A stretch of DNA of 64,000 bases, taken from the NCBI GenBank assembly GCA_027682925.1, contig JAQCYU010000008.1:1-64000 (forward strand), written 5' to 3'. The position numbers and the translations under genes were made by a program. The notes under the pieces are model-generated. The model made no database searches. It was not told where the DNA came from and was given only the letters and a program-made list of their open reading frames with translations. This document shows, piece after piece, positions 26,886 to 38,774 of the stretch. Each line of letters starts with the position of its first letter. Positions within the stretch are counted from its first letter, which is position 1. The stretch comes from Coriobacteriaceae bacterium AF45-21. GTDB taxonomy: Bacteria; Actinomycetota; Coriobacteriia; Coriobacteriales; Coriobacteriaceae.

Positions 26886-27141
26886 ATTTGTCTCGTATCG
26901 AAGCCGCGAAGGATTCGTAGTCGCTGTAGTCGCCTTGCGATATTTCGTCTTCTGCCAGCATCATACGAGACAGCAGTTTTGCCTTGGCGATTTCTTCTTG
27001 CATGAGGCGATACTGGTCGCTGCTGATGCAGTGCATGGCCTCGTAGCCGTTCTTAGTTACGGTGACGTCGCGCTCAGACTCAACAAGCGTGGTGAATGCA
27101 GCAGTGTCCTTCATATCTCGGACGGGCACACAAGCTGACAT
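26875..27141 (-). CDS. Phd/YefM-type antitoxin
   Basis: An 88-residue protein. The N-terminal half is a Phd/YefM DNA-binding fold (VPVRDMKDTAAFTTLVESER, then DVTVTKNGYEAMHCIS). The C-terminal half is acidic (EDEISQGDYSDYESFAA), as expected for the toxin-binding arm. ATG 27141 has a near-perfect AAAGGAGGT site, so the 12-residue upstream extension is rejected. It precedes and overlaps the toxin gene. Confidence 0.9.
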   Translation of the reverse strand: MSACVPVRDMKDTAAFTTLVESERDVTVTKNGYEAMHCISSDQYRLMQEEIAKAKLLSRMMLAEDEISQGDYSDYESFAASIRDKYDL

Positions 27142-27207
27142 GGGTACCTCCTTTGCGTTGGGACACAATTGTACCACGGTATATTAAAACGTCGGCGTCG
27201 TCGAATT

Positions 27208-27429
27208 ATCTCAATCTGTAACAGTTGGGAGTAGAAAACCGGGTTAGATGTTACAGATCGAGATATTCTGCTTCGGGCTACCCGTTTGTCTCGATCTGTA
27301 ACAGGTAGACGTGAAAAAACGGGCTACGTGTTACAGATCGAGATTTTCAAGTTCGGGCCGCGCGTTTGTCTTGATCTGTAACAGGTAGGACCAAAAATCC
27401 CTGCTAGATGTTACAGATCGAGACAAACG
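27208..27429. repeat. Three tandem copies of a ~60-bp hairpin repeat
   Basis: Copies at 27208-27264, 27289-27343 and 27363-27429. Each has a left arm around TCTCGATCTGTAACA, a ~25-base loop and a right arm TGTTACAGATCGAGA. Copy 3 has 21-base arms. Further copies lie at 32089-32153 and 37011-37156, always at the downstream ends of lactose-PTS cassettes. Some arm differences are compensated or leave G-T pairs. Confidence 0.9.
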
Positions 27430-27517
27430 GCCTGCTCGGGCCCACTAAAACAAAAAAGGCCGCATGCGAACCCGTGGAGGGATTCGCATGCGGCCGACAG
27501 GGGGTATGCGGCGGAAA

Positions 27518-28938
<1,421 letters not shown>

Positions 28939-29013
28939 GAGTCATCCTTTCTGTGGGATACGAATAGGGAGAGGTGCCCGAACTGGGGATCCGGGCACCA
29001 ACAGAGGGAGGAA

Positions 29014-30790
29014 CTAGTCGAGGTTCTCGCGGAGCCACTTGATGGCGCCAGCGGGGTCGCGAGTAAGGTCGATATATTCCTTACCGCGCGGGGCGAGCAG
29101 CTTAATGCCCAGACGATCGGTGTCGGCCTTCATGTCGTTGTAGTAGCTACGAACCTGCGGGGCGAGCACGATGACGTCGTACTGATCCATGATGGCAGTG
29201 TGCTGGCCATAGGCGCCTGCGAGGAAGCGATGTTCTCTCCGGTCTGTGCGGCACCTTCCTTGATGGCGTTGGCAAGCATGGCAGAGGTGCCGGCGCCGGC
29301 GCACAGGACGAGGACCTTCAGGCCATCGACATCCTTCTTGGCGGATGCATCGGCAGCGGGCTCGGGCTGATCGGCGACAGGCTTGCTGTCGGCGGCGGCA
29401 ACGGTCGTCTCGACGGAAGCGGTGGCCTGCTCGACAGCGGGCGTAGAGGCGTTGGCGGCGACGGAAGCGGCACCATCGGACTCGAGTCCCAGCTCGGCGG
29501 CGCGCTCGGCCTCCTGGTCGCAGAGCAGCTTATCGTATGCCTTCAAGAACGGCAGGTAGATGATGGCGTCCAGCAAGATGATGATCGCGACAAATACCAG
29601 GGCGATAAGCTGGAAGTTCGTGGTGATGAAGATGCCGATGGGGGCAGGGGTAGCCCAAGGCACCACGAAGGAGAAGCCGTTCATACCCACATTGTCGATA
29701 AAGAACTTGGCAACACTCACGTTGACGCAGCCGGCGGCAACAAAGGGGATGAGCATGTAGGGGTTAAGGATCATCGGCGCGCCAAAGAGCAGCGGCTCGT
29801 TGACGGCAAAGGCAACAGGAACAATCGAGGCCTTACCGACGGCCTTGAGCTGCTTGGACTTCATAAAGAGAATCAGCAGAAGCGGCACGATGAACGTGGC
29901 GCCGGTGCCGCCGAACTCACCCACGAGCGACATGTTAAAGGTGAGGGAGTGGGCGGGGTGGCCGCCTGCCAGCAGAACCTGCAGGTTCTCGGCCTGGTTG
30001 GCAAGACGGATGGGGTCGATGCCCGGCTGGACGATCGAGGGGCCGTGGACGCCGATGAACCAGAAGAACGCGGTGGCTGCCTGGATAAGGATAAGGCCAG
30101 GATAGGTTTCTGCAGCGGTAAAGAGCGGGGAGAGCAGTTTGATAAGCAGCTCGGAGAACGGAACGCCCATGAGGTTGCGCACGACGACATCGATGATGCC
30201 GCAGATGATGACGCGCCGCCAAAGGGGATAATGTCGCGGAAGTTCTGAGCGATGGCGCCCGGGACCTCCTTGGGCAGCTTAATGGTCAGATCGCGCGAGA
30301 CGCAGAATTTGTAGACCCACACGGTGATGAACGCGGCGATATAGGCCGAGAACAGACCGCGCGTGCCCATGCTGGTGCAATCGAAGACCGAAAGTTCGGA
30401 GCCGTTGAACTTGGTGGTGAACTGCGTGACTGCGAGCAGCAGCATGCTGCACTGGGCGGCCACCATGGTGGAACCGTCGTTGAGCACTTTGCCGGCGGGC
30501 ATGCGACGGTTCATGGAAGCCGTGAAGTTCTTGGCAGTGGTGCCAGCAACCATGATGCCCATAACGCCCATGGTGAAGTTGTACAGCTTGTTGCACCAGT
30601 CGATAAGCGGCTGGGGCAGCGTGATGCCGACTACGCCGGGAAGGGTGGCGATCAGCAGGAAGATCGAAGAGGTGAGGACGATGGGCATGCACCCAAGGAA
30701 TCCGTCCTTAATGGCCTGGAGGTAGACGTTCCTCGAGATCTTCTCAAAGAACGGTTGATGCTTTTCGAGCATCTTTACGATGGCGTCCAT
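29014..30790 (-). CDS. lacE: Lactose-type PTS EIICB, cassette 1 (frames broken near 30211 and 29222)
   Basis: Restored length is 592 residues. The N-terminal ~420 residues are a Lac-family EIIC (KISRNVYLQAIKDGFLGCMP; ten or so TM segments; FWFIGVHGPSIVQPG; GKASIVPVAFAVNEPLLFGAP). A 100-residue Ala/Pro/Glu-rich linker leads to an EIIB with the phosphorylated Cys in LKVLVLCAGAGTSAMLANAI. Missing bases are a G in GCGCGTCATC and a C in TTCCTCGC. It imports and phosphorylates a beta-galactoside, taking phosphate from LacF (42127). It is transcribed towards lacG and divergent from lacI at 31066. Confidence 0.88.
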
Positions 30791-30892
30791 AGAGCTCCTT
30801 TGCTACTTGATGCGCGATGCATGTGGATGGAACTGGTCGTCGATGGATGGTCAGGACTGCCCGGAAACCTTCCTGCTTAAGGAAGGCATTGC

Positions 30893-30935
30893 GAAATGAC
30901 AACGTTGTCATTTCGTTAATGACAACGTAAGACAT
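30893..30935. promoter_or_regulatory. LacI-type operators of cassette 1
   Basis: A perfect 22-bp palindrome at 30893-30914, core AAATGACAACGTTGTCATTT, is followed by a second, weaker site at 30916-30935 (TTAATGACAACGTAAGACAT). Both lie between the divergent EIICB and lacI genes. Confidence 0.85.
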
Positions 30936-30961
30936 TTTTGGAAGAGCAACAAGGATTTACG

Positions 30962-30990
30962 GGTGAACGGTCGATATTGTCCGATAAACG
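30962..30990. promoter_or_regulatory. TGAACGGT-type site of cassette 1
   Basis: GGTGAACGGT at 30962-30971 followed by GATAAACGG, the same motif seen at 12223, 12441, 35819, 40786, 41972, 41993, 44067 and 50745. Confidence 0.5.
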
Positions 30991-31065
30991 GCTGATTTGT
31001 CAGTCGGGCAGGTAGTGTATGCTAGAACGCAAAAAACAAGCGATGCGAAACCGACTGGAGAAGTA

Positions 31066-32075
31066 GTGGCAACGATGGACAAGAAAAATGTCTCAATGAA
31101 CGATGTGGCAGTTGCCGCGGGCGTTTCTCTCAAGACGGTGTCGCGCGTGATCAACGAGCCCGATAGCGTGCGCGAGTCGACGCGCGATAGGGTCCATGCT
31201 GCCATGGAGGCGCTTGGGTTCCGGGCGAACTTTGCCGCGCGTTCACTCAAGTTGGGCCGTTACGGGTGTATCGGCGTGGTGATGTTCCACTTGTCGGGCG
31301 GCGCCGTGGACATGATTGACGGTATCGCAGATGCCGCCGAAGAGCGTGGTTTTGCGCTTACGATGATCAAAAAGCGGGCGGGGGAGAAGATGACCCTTGC
31401 CGATGCTGCGCGTAGGATGTCGCAGCTTCCCGTCGACGGCATGATCTTCAACCTGCGTCAGATGGTCGATGACTTTGATACCTTTGAGGCGCCGAAGACC
31501 TCAAGACGGTGATTATCACGCCGATGGAACATCCTACCTGCTCTACCGTCAGTGACGACCAAGAGGGTGGCGCGCGTATGGCGTGCGAGTACTTTTTGGA
31601 CCACGGTCACAAGAACGTGTACTTCGTTTCGGGTAAGAAAGAGTCGCTGTCGAGCCAGTGCCGTATGAAAGGTTGGCGTGCGGCACTCGAGGCGCGTGGC
31701 ATTGAGCCGCCCGAGCCTCTGCAAGGCGATTGGAATGCGGATAGTGGCTATGCCGCGGGCCTTGTGCTTGCCGATAAACCCGATTGCACGGCGATCCTCG
31801 CTGCTAACGACTGCATGGCAAACGGCGTGATGATGGCTCTACGTGACAAAGGGCTCAGTGTGCCCGAAGACGTGTCCGTGATCGGCTTCGACGATGAGCT
31901 TTACAAGACGATTCCCAACTCGATTCTAACGTCGGTGAAGTTTCGCCACCGCGAGCTGGGCATCCGTGCGCTTAACGAGGTCGTCGCAGGCCTTGAGGCT
32001 CCGAGCTCCAGAAGCCGTACGCTCGTCTCGGGCGTGTTGGTCGAGCGTTCCAGCGTGAAGGACCTGCGGGCGTAG
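31066..32075 (+). CDS. LacI family repressor, cassette 1 (frame broken near 31496)
   Basis: Restored length is 336 residues from GTG 31066, which has GGAG 5 bases upstream (ATG 31075 is too far). The helix-turn-helix reads MNDVAVAAGVSLKTVSRVIN, with Leu-Lys at the two base-reading positions. The rest is a periplasmic-binding-protein-like effector domain (GIEPPEPLQGDWNADSGYAA; CTAILAANDCMANG; VPEDVSVIGFDDE). The frame breaks at AAGACCTC, where AAGGACCTC gives KDLKTVII. It is divergent from the EIICB/LacG pair and probably represses it through the palindrome at 30893. Confidence 0.88.
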
Positions 32076-32088
32076 ACGTGCTCGGCTC

Positions 32089-32153
32089 GTTCATCTCAAT
32101 CTGTAACAGTTAGGATCGAAAAACTCGGCTAGATGTTACAGATTGAGATGAAC
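32089..32153. repeat. Hairpin repeat, copy 4
   Basis: Twenty-base perfect arms (GTTCATCTCAATCTGTAACA and its complement). Compared with other copies, the pair at the CAATC/GATTG position has changed on both sides, keeping the stem intact. It lies between lacI of cassette 1 and the end of cassette 2. Confidence 0.9.
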
Positions 32154-32248
32154 AGGAGGACGGGTGTGGTCTAAACAAAATGGCCCGCGCATCACACAAC
32201 GATGCACGGGCCATTTATTGTCTGCGAGCGGCAGGTGGTGTCAGCGTC

Positions 32249-34007
32249 TTATGCCTCGAGGTTTTCCTCGATCCAGGCGACGGCACCCTTGGGATCCTTA
32301 GTGAGGTCGATGTACTGTTTGCCCTTGGGCGACAGCAGCGTGATGCCCAGGCGGTCGGTGTCGGCCTTCATCTCGTTGTAATAGGTGCGAACCTGCGGAG
32401 CCAGGACGATGACGTTGTACTGGTCCATGATGGCGTAGTGGCTGCCGTAGGCACCGGCGTTGGCGGTAATGTCGATGCCCAGCTCGTCGGCGCCTTCCTT
32501 AAGCGCGTTGGCGAGCAGTGCAGAGGTGCCGGCGCCAGCGCACAGAACCAGAACCCTCAGGTCCTTGCCCTTAAGGGCGGACGGAGCTGCGGAGGCCTCA
32601 GTGCAGAAGCGGTCTCGACAACGGGAGCCTCAACGGCGGGGGCGGCAGCGGTCTTGACGGCCTTGGTCTCCTCGGCCTCTTCTTCGGCCAGGGTCTCGGC
32701 CTCCTGCTTGCACAGGACGTTGTCGTAGGCCTTGCAGAACGGGTAGTAGATCAAGAAGTCAACGACTAGCAGGACGACAACCAGGACCAGAGAGATCGGC
32801 TGGAAGTTGGTGTCGATGAAGGTGCCGATCGGTCCGGGGAGTGCCCACGGCATGGCATAGATAAAGCCGTTCATGCCCAAAAAGTCGATGAAGAACTTAC
32901 CAATGAGGACGTTGGCCACGGGGGCAAACAGGAACGGGATCAGGAAGTACGGGTTGAGGATGATGGGCGCGGCGAACAGCAGCGGCTCGTTGACGGCGAA
33001 CATCACGGGTACGACAGAGGCTTTGCCGACGGCCTTGAGCTGCTTGGAGCGCATAAAGAGCAGGAAGATGATCGGGACAATGAACGTGGCGCCGGTGCCG
33101 CCGAGTTCGCCGATGTAGTTACCGAAGTTCTCGGTCAGGGCGAGGGCGGGGTGACCGCCGGCCTGCAGCGTGGCGAGGTTGGTAGTGATGTTGCCAAACA
33201 GCGCGGCGTTGAGGGCAGGCTTAACGACCGAGGGGCCGTGGATGCCCATGAACCAGAAGAGCGGGATCATGAACCAGATGAGGCGAGGCCGGCGTAAGAA
33301 TCGGCAGCGGCGAACAGCGGGCTCACCAGCGTGGAGATGACGTTGGCAAACGGGACGGCCAAGCAGGTGCGGCAGATAACGTCGATGACGGCGACAAACA
33401 GGATGGAGAAGCTGAAGGCGAAGATGTCGCGGAAGTTCTGGGCGATGGCGCCGGGGACTTCTTTGGGCAGCTTGATGGTGATGTCTCGCTTAATGCAGAA
33501 GGCATAGATGTTGACCGTGGCAAATGCGGCGACAAAGGAGCTCAGCAGGCCCTTGGTGCCCATGTTGTCGGTAAAGAACACCGAGACATCGGCGCCGTCG
33601 ATCTTGGCACTCGTCTGGGTAACGGCCAAGATGAGCATAGCGCACATGGCGGCGACCATGGTGCTCGTGGCGTTGATGGCCTTGCCGGCAGGCATGCGGC
33701 GGTTCTTGGAGCCGGTCAGCGCGCTTGCGGTGGTGCCGGCGACCATGATGCCCACGACGCCCATCGTGAAGTTGTAAACCTTGTTGCAGAAGTTCACGAC
33801 GTCGACGTTCCACCAGTCGGGCAGCGTAAAGCCGCCGACCGTGGCGACAACGCCCGGCAGGGTTGAAATAAGCAGGAAGACAGAAGAAGACAGGATGATG
33901 GGCATTGCTGCCAAAAAGCCGTCTTTAATGGCCTGAAGGTAGATGTTCTTAGAGACCTTGTCGAAGTACGGCTGACCTTTCTCCAAGAACTTAACGATCG
34001 ATTCCAT
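32249..34007 (-). CDS. lacE: Lactose-type PTS EIICB, cassette 2 (frames broken near 33282 and 32602)
   Basis: Restored length is 586 residues. The EIIC part starts MESIVKFLEKGQPYFDKVSK and has FWFMGIHGPSVVKP and GKASVVPVMFAVNEPLLFAAP. After an Ala/Glu-rich linker, EIIB carries its Cys in LRVLVLCAGAGTSALLANAL. Breaks are repaired by one C in CTCGCCTCATC and one base near 32602. Unlike cassettes 1 and 3, here the GH1 gene comes first and EIICB second in transcription order. It needs an external EIIA, presumably LacF. Confidence 0.88.
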
Positions 34008-34183
34008 AGTTCACGCTCCTCTTTGCATGAAATCTTAATGGCATGGACGTTGAAAACCTATATGGTCTCCCGCTTGCTAAAAGCCCGGGTGCAGGCGGGG
34101 TCGGTCCCAGGGGGAGAGAGGGGAGCGGCTGGGTTTGTATCGCATAGGGCCGCTCCCTTCTCGGGAGAAAGCGAGGCGATGCG

Positions 34184-35621
<1,438 letters not shown>

Positions 35622-35740
35622 ATGCATACACCCTCTCGTCTCGCTGTTCGATATTGTGCGTTTGCGCTCAGGAGGCTCCCTGGTTAGCGTTCAGCGGTGA
35701 AAAAGCCCGATAAACACTATCTTAAAATGATTAGAACCAA

Positions 35741-35781
35741 AATGAGCACGTGAACATTTGACAATGAGCACGTTAACATCC
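35741..35781. promoter_or_regulatory. LacI-type operators of cassette 2
   Basis: Two tandem sites, AAATGAGCACGTGAACATTT (35741-35760) and CAATGAGCACGTTAACAT (from 35763), lie between lacG and the divergent lacI. Both share the central ACGT of the other LacI sites here. A TGAACGGT-like site (CGCGAACGGT) is at 35819-35828. Confidence 0.8.
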
Positions 35782-35962
35782 GGCTGGGATGTATAGAAAC
35801 AAAACAACTTCAAACAGCCGCGAACGGTTGTATTTGTTCGGTAAGCGGTTTTGATTGACAGAAGTTTTCATGTTGTGGTATATGGCTCGGGTATCATGAG
35901 CACGTTATCGATGTATGTACGATGCGCCATGGGCGCGGGGAATAGTTGGGAAGCAGGTTAGC

Positions 35963-37000
35963 GTGGAAGGCATGGCTCAGCAGACAAGGAATGGTCATTC
36001 GGCGAGCGCGGCAGAGGTTGCGGCGCTCGCTGGCGTGAGCCGCCAGACTGTGTCTCGCGTGGTCAACGGTATGCCCAACGTGACGGAAAAGACGCGCAAG
36101 CGTGTGCTGGCCGCCATGGAAGAGCTGGGCTTTCGTCCCAATTTTGCTGGAGCGGCGTTGCGCGGCGGGTCGTATCGTTCTATTGGCCTGTGCATGTACA
36201 ACATCACACGTGTCGGTAACCTGGCGACGCTCGAGGGTATCATGCAAGCGGCGCGCGAGCACGATTTTGCCGTCACTATGATCGAGATGGGCGGCGACAA
36301 GCCCTATACACTTGCCGATGCCTCGCGCCGCATGGTCGAGCGACCCGTCGACGGCATGATTCTCAACATGAACCGCATGGCTCCCGATTTTGAGGAGTTT
36401 GTTCCCCAGCCGGGAGTGCGAACGGTCATCCTGTCCATGTATGCGCATCCGCGCTGCACGACGATCGACTCCGACCAGTATGGTTCGTGCGAGCTGTTGA
36501 CCAATTATCTGCTGGAACATGGTCACTCGAATATGCGGTTTGTGGCGGGTCCGGAAAACTCGATTTCCTCGCGTTTTCGTGAGGCCGGTTGGCGCGATAC
36601 GCTGGGTCGTGCTCATGTCGATGCCGCTCCGATGCTGCGTGGCGATTGGAGTGCGGACAGTGGGTACGCCATGGGCGAGCGGATTGCGGCCGAGGTGCTT
36701 GCCGGCGGGTCGCAGGCGCCGACTGCCGTGCTTGCGGCAAATGACCAGATGGCGCTGGGCGTTATCGCCGCGCTCGAGAACGCGGGCCTGTCCGTGCCCG
36801 ACGACGTGAGCGTGGTTGGTATCGACGACGCACTCGAGGGACTTGTTCCTCACAATCGACTGACGACGCTGCGATTTGATTTGCGCGGTGTCGGTAAGCT
36901 TGCGTTTGAGGCGGCGATTGGAGAGAGCTCGTCTATCGAGGCGATTCATGTGCCGAGTACGCTGGTCGAACGCTCGACTGTTAGGGACATACGGGGTTAG
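35963..37000 (+). CDS. LacI family repressor, cassette 2
   Basis: A 345-residue LacI protein from GTG 35963 (GGAAGCAGG 5 bases upstream; ATG 35972 also possible). The helix-turn-helix AAEVAALAGVSRQTVSRVVN has Arg-Gln at the base-reading positions. The effector domain shows DSDQYGSCELLTNYL, GDWSADSGYA, AVLAANDQMALG and VPDDVSVVGIDDA. It is divergent from the lacG/EIICB genes of cassette 2. Confidence 0.92.
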   Translation: MEGMAQQTRNGHSASAAEVAALAGVSRQTVSRVVNGMPNVTEKTRKRVLAAMEELGFRPNFAGAALRGGSYRSIGLCMYNITRVGNLATLEGIMQAAREHDFAVTMIEMGGDKPYTLADASRRMVERPVDGMILNMNRMAPDFEEFVPQPGVRTVILSMYAHPRCTTIDSDQYGSCELLTNYLLEHGHSNMRFVAGPENSISSRFREAGWRDTLGRAHVDAAPMLRGDWSADSGYAMGERIAAEVLAGGSQAPTAVLAANDQMALGVIAALENAGLSVPDDVSVVGIDDALEGLVPHNRLTTLRFDLRGVGKLAFEAAIGESSSIEAIHVPSTLVERSTVRDIRG

Positions 37001-37010
37001 GTCCTACTCC

Positions 37011-37156
37011 GTTTGTCTCGATTTGTAACAGGTAGACGGTCAAAAGCGGGCTACGTGTTACAGATTTAGATTCTTCGGAAAGAGCAATCCTGTTCGTCTC
37101 AATCTGTAACAGCTAGGACCCAAAAACTCGGCTAGATGTTACAGATCGAGACAAAC
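37011..37156. repeat. Hairpin repeat, copies 5 and 6
   Basis: Copy 5 spans about 37011-37071 and is slightly degenerate (CGATTTGTAACA against TGTTACAGATTTAG). Copy 6 spans 37092-37156 with arms CTCAATCTGTAACA and TGTTACAGATCGAG plus an outer GTTYGTC/GACAAAC pair. They lie between lacI of cassette 2 and the end of cassette 3. Confidence 0.9.
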
Positions 37157-37264
37157 GTGCGACGCGGTCCGCCCAAAAAAGGCCGGGGGCGGCGCGCCGT
37201 GTGACGTGTCGCCCCCGGCTGAGAAATGGGGACAGGTTATGTGAGCGGGCAACCCCGCCAGTCA

Positions 37265-38704
37265 CTAGTCCAGACGACGGGTCTGCGCCACGTGCTTATA
37301 CCAGTATGCGCTTGCCTTGGGCGTGCGCTTCTGGGTTTCAAAGTCAACGTAAAAGAAGCCGTAACGCTTGTTGTAGCCATTGGTCCAGGAGAACTGATCC
37401 TGCAGGCTCCACAGGAAGTAGCCGCCCACGTTGACACCCACCTCCATGGCCTTGAGCAGCCAGCGCAGGTGCTGCTCGATGTAGTCGATGCGCGGTTGGT
37501 CGTCCACAAAACCGTCCTTGTAGGGGTCCTTGTAGCCCATGCCGTTTTCGGTGATGAAGATCTGCTTGTAGTTGGGGTAGCGCTGCTTAATGTAGACGAG
37601 CAGATCGAACAGGCCCTCGGGATAGATGATCCAGTCCCAGTCGGTGGTGGGGATGCCAGGCTTGTTCACATGCTCGCCAATACCCTTGACGCGCCAGCGG
37701 CCGGTGCCCTTCTCGCCCGTACCATTGTGGTGCAGGTCGTTCTCGCCATCGTAAGCCTTGAGGAAACGGCACTGGTAGTTGTTAACGCCCAGGTAGTCGT
37801 TGTAGAGCGCGGCCTCGCGCATGATTTCCAGATCCTCGTCTAGAATCTGGATGGTGCCGCCCGAGACGGCAGCCAGGCGGTTGGCGCACTCGAGGGTGTC
37901 GGGCGCGTAGTCGCCGCGGAACGTCGCGTCGAGCAAGAACTGGTTTTGCAGCACGTGCTCGTTGTTGGCGGCTTTGATGTCGGCGGGGTCGTTCTCGTTG
38001 AGCGGATACTTAAACTCCAGCGACTGGATGACGCCGATCTTGCCCTTAAAACCGCCGTTGTGGAAGGCCAGTACTGCCTTGGCGTGGGCGAGCATCATGT
38101 TGTGCTCGCACTGGAAGGCCTCGGCCAGATGCGCCTTGACGCCACCGGGGAAGGTGCCCTCGATGTAGGTGTTGGAGGCGTCGGCCCAGATCTCGTTAAA
38201 GGTGAACCAGTAGGTCACCTGGTCGGCGTACTCCTTAAAGCAGAAGGTGGCAAAGTCCACAAAGGCGTCGATGGTCTCGCGGTTGAGGAAGTCGCCCTTC
38301 TCAAAGAGGGGAAGCGGCGTGTCAAAGTGATGCAGCGTGACGAACGGCTCAACGTGGTGCTTATGGCACTCGGCGAAGAGGTCGTGGTAGAACTGCACGC
38401 CCTCGGGGTTGATCTCGCCGGTGCCGTTGGGGAAGATGCGGCTCCAGGCGATGGAGAGGCGAATGCCGTTGATGCCGAACTCCTCGCACAGCTCCAGATC
38501 GACGGGGTACTGGTTGTAGAAGTCCGAAGCGGGATCGGGGGAGAAGCGCCCCTGGGCCTCCAGGAAGTCGTCCCAGGCGACTTTGCCCTTACCGTGAGTG
38601 CGGGTCTCGCCCTCTACCTGGTAGGCAGCAGTGGCGCCGCCAAAGACAAAGTCTTCGGGAAACTGCGCGGGCGGGTTAGTGACGCTAGCAGGGTTAACGG
38701 ACAT
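37265..38704 (-). CDS. lacG: GH1 6-phospho-beta-galactosidase, cassette 3
   Basis: An intact 479-residue enzyme. It has FPEDFVFGGATAAYQVEGE, acid/base Glu in WFTFNEIWA, nucleophile Glu in [12 protein letters not shown] and the LacG phosphate site [20 protein letters not shown]. It is closely similar to the cassette 1 enzyme. It hydrolyses phosphorylated beta-galactosides imported by the EIICB just upstream (38775). A GC-rich hairpin (38733-38764) separates the two and could set their relative expression. Confidence 0.95.
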   Translation of the reverse strand: MSVNPASVTNPPAQFPEDFVFGGATAAYQVEGETRTHGKGKVAWDDFLEAQGRFSPDPASDFYNQYPVDLELCEEFGINGIRLSIAWSRIFPNGTGEINPEGVQFYHDLFAECHKHHVEPFVTLHHFDTPLPLFEKGDFLNRETIDAFVDFATFCFKEYADQVTYWFTFNEIWADASNTYIEGTFPGGVKAHLAEAFQCEHNMMLAHAKAVLAFHNGGFKGKIGVIQSLEFKYPLNENDPADIKAANNEHVLQNQFLLDATFRGDYAPDTLECANRLAAVSGGTIQILDEDLEIMREAALYNDYLGVNNYQCRFLKAYDGENDLHHNGTGEKGTGRWRVKGIGEHVNKPGIPTTDWDWIIYPEGLFDLLVYIKQRYPNYKQIFITENGMGYKDPYKDGFVDDQPRIDYIEQHLRWLLKAMEVGVNVGGYFLWSLQDQFSWTNGYNKRYGFFYVDFETQKRTPKASAYWYKHVAQTRRLD

Positions 38705-38732
38705 GATGAAATATCCAATCGTCTAAATCGAA

Positions 38733-38764
38733 GGGCCAGCCGGCTGTTGATGGTCGGCTGGCCC
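38733..38764 (-). terminator. Intercistronic hairpin between EIICB and lacG
   Basis: GGGCCAGCCG and CGGCTGGCCC form a 10-bp stem with a 12-base loop and no T-run. It may be an attenuator or mRNA-stabilising hairpin within the operon. Confidence 0.6.
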
Positions 38765-38774
38765 TGGGCGTTAC

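Noticed and set aside
27208..27429. The three evenly spaced repeats looked like a short CRISPR array.
   Set aside because: Each unit is itself a long hairpin, the intervening sequences are repeat remnants rather than unique spacers of constant length, no cas genes are near, and other copies lie elsewhere in the window.
37265..38704. 6-phospho-beta-glucosidase (BglA type) for the GH1 enzymes.
   Set aside because: The phosphate-binding stretch [16 protein letters not shown] is the LacG form; BglA-type enzymes have a different sequence before KRYG. Context with lacABCF agrees.
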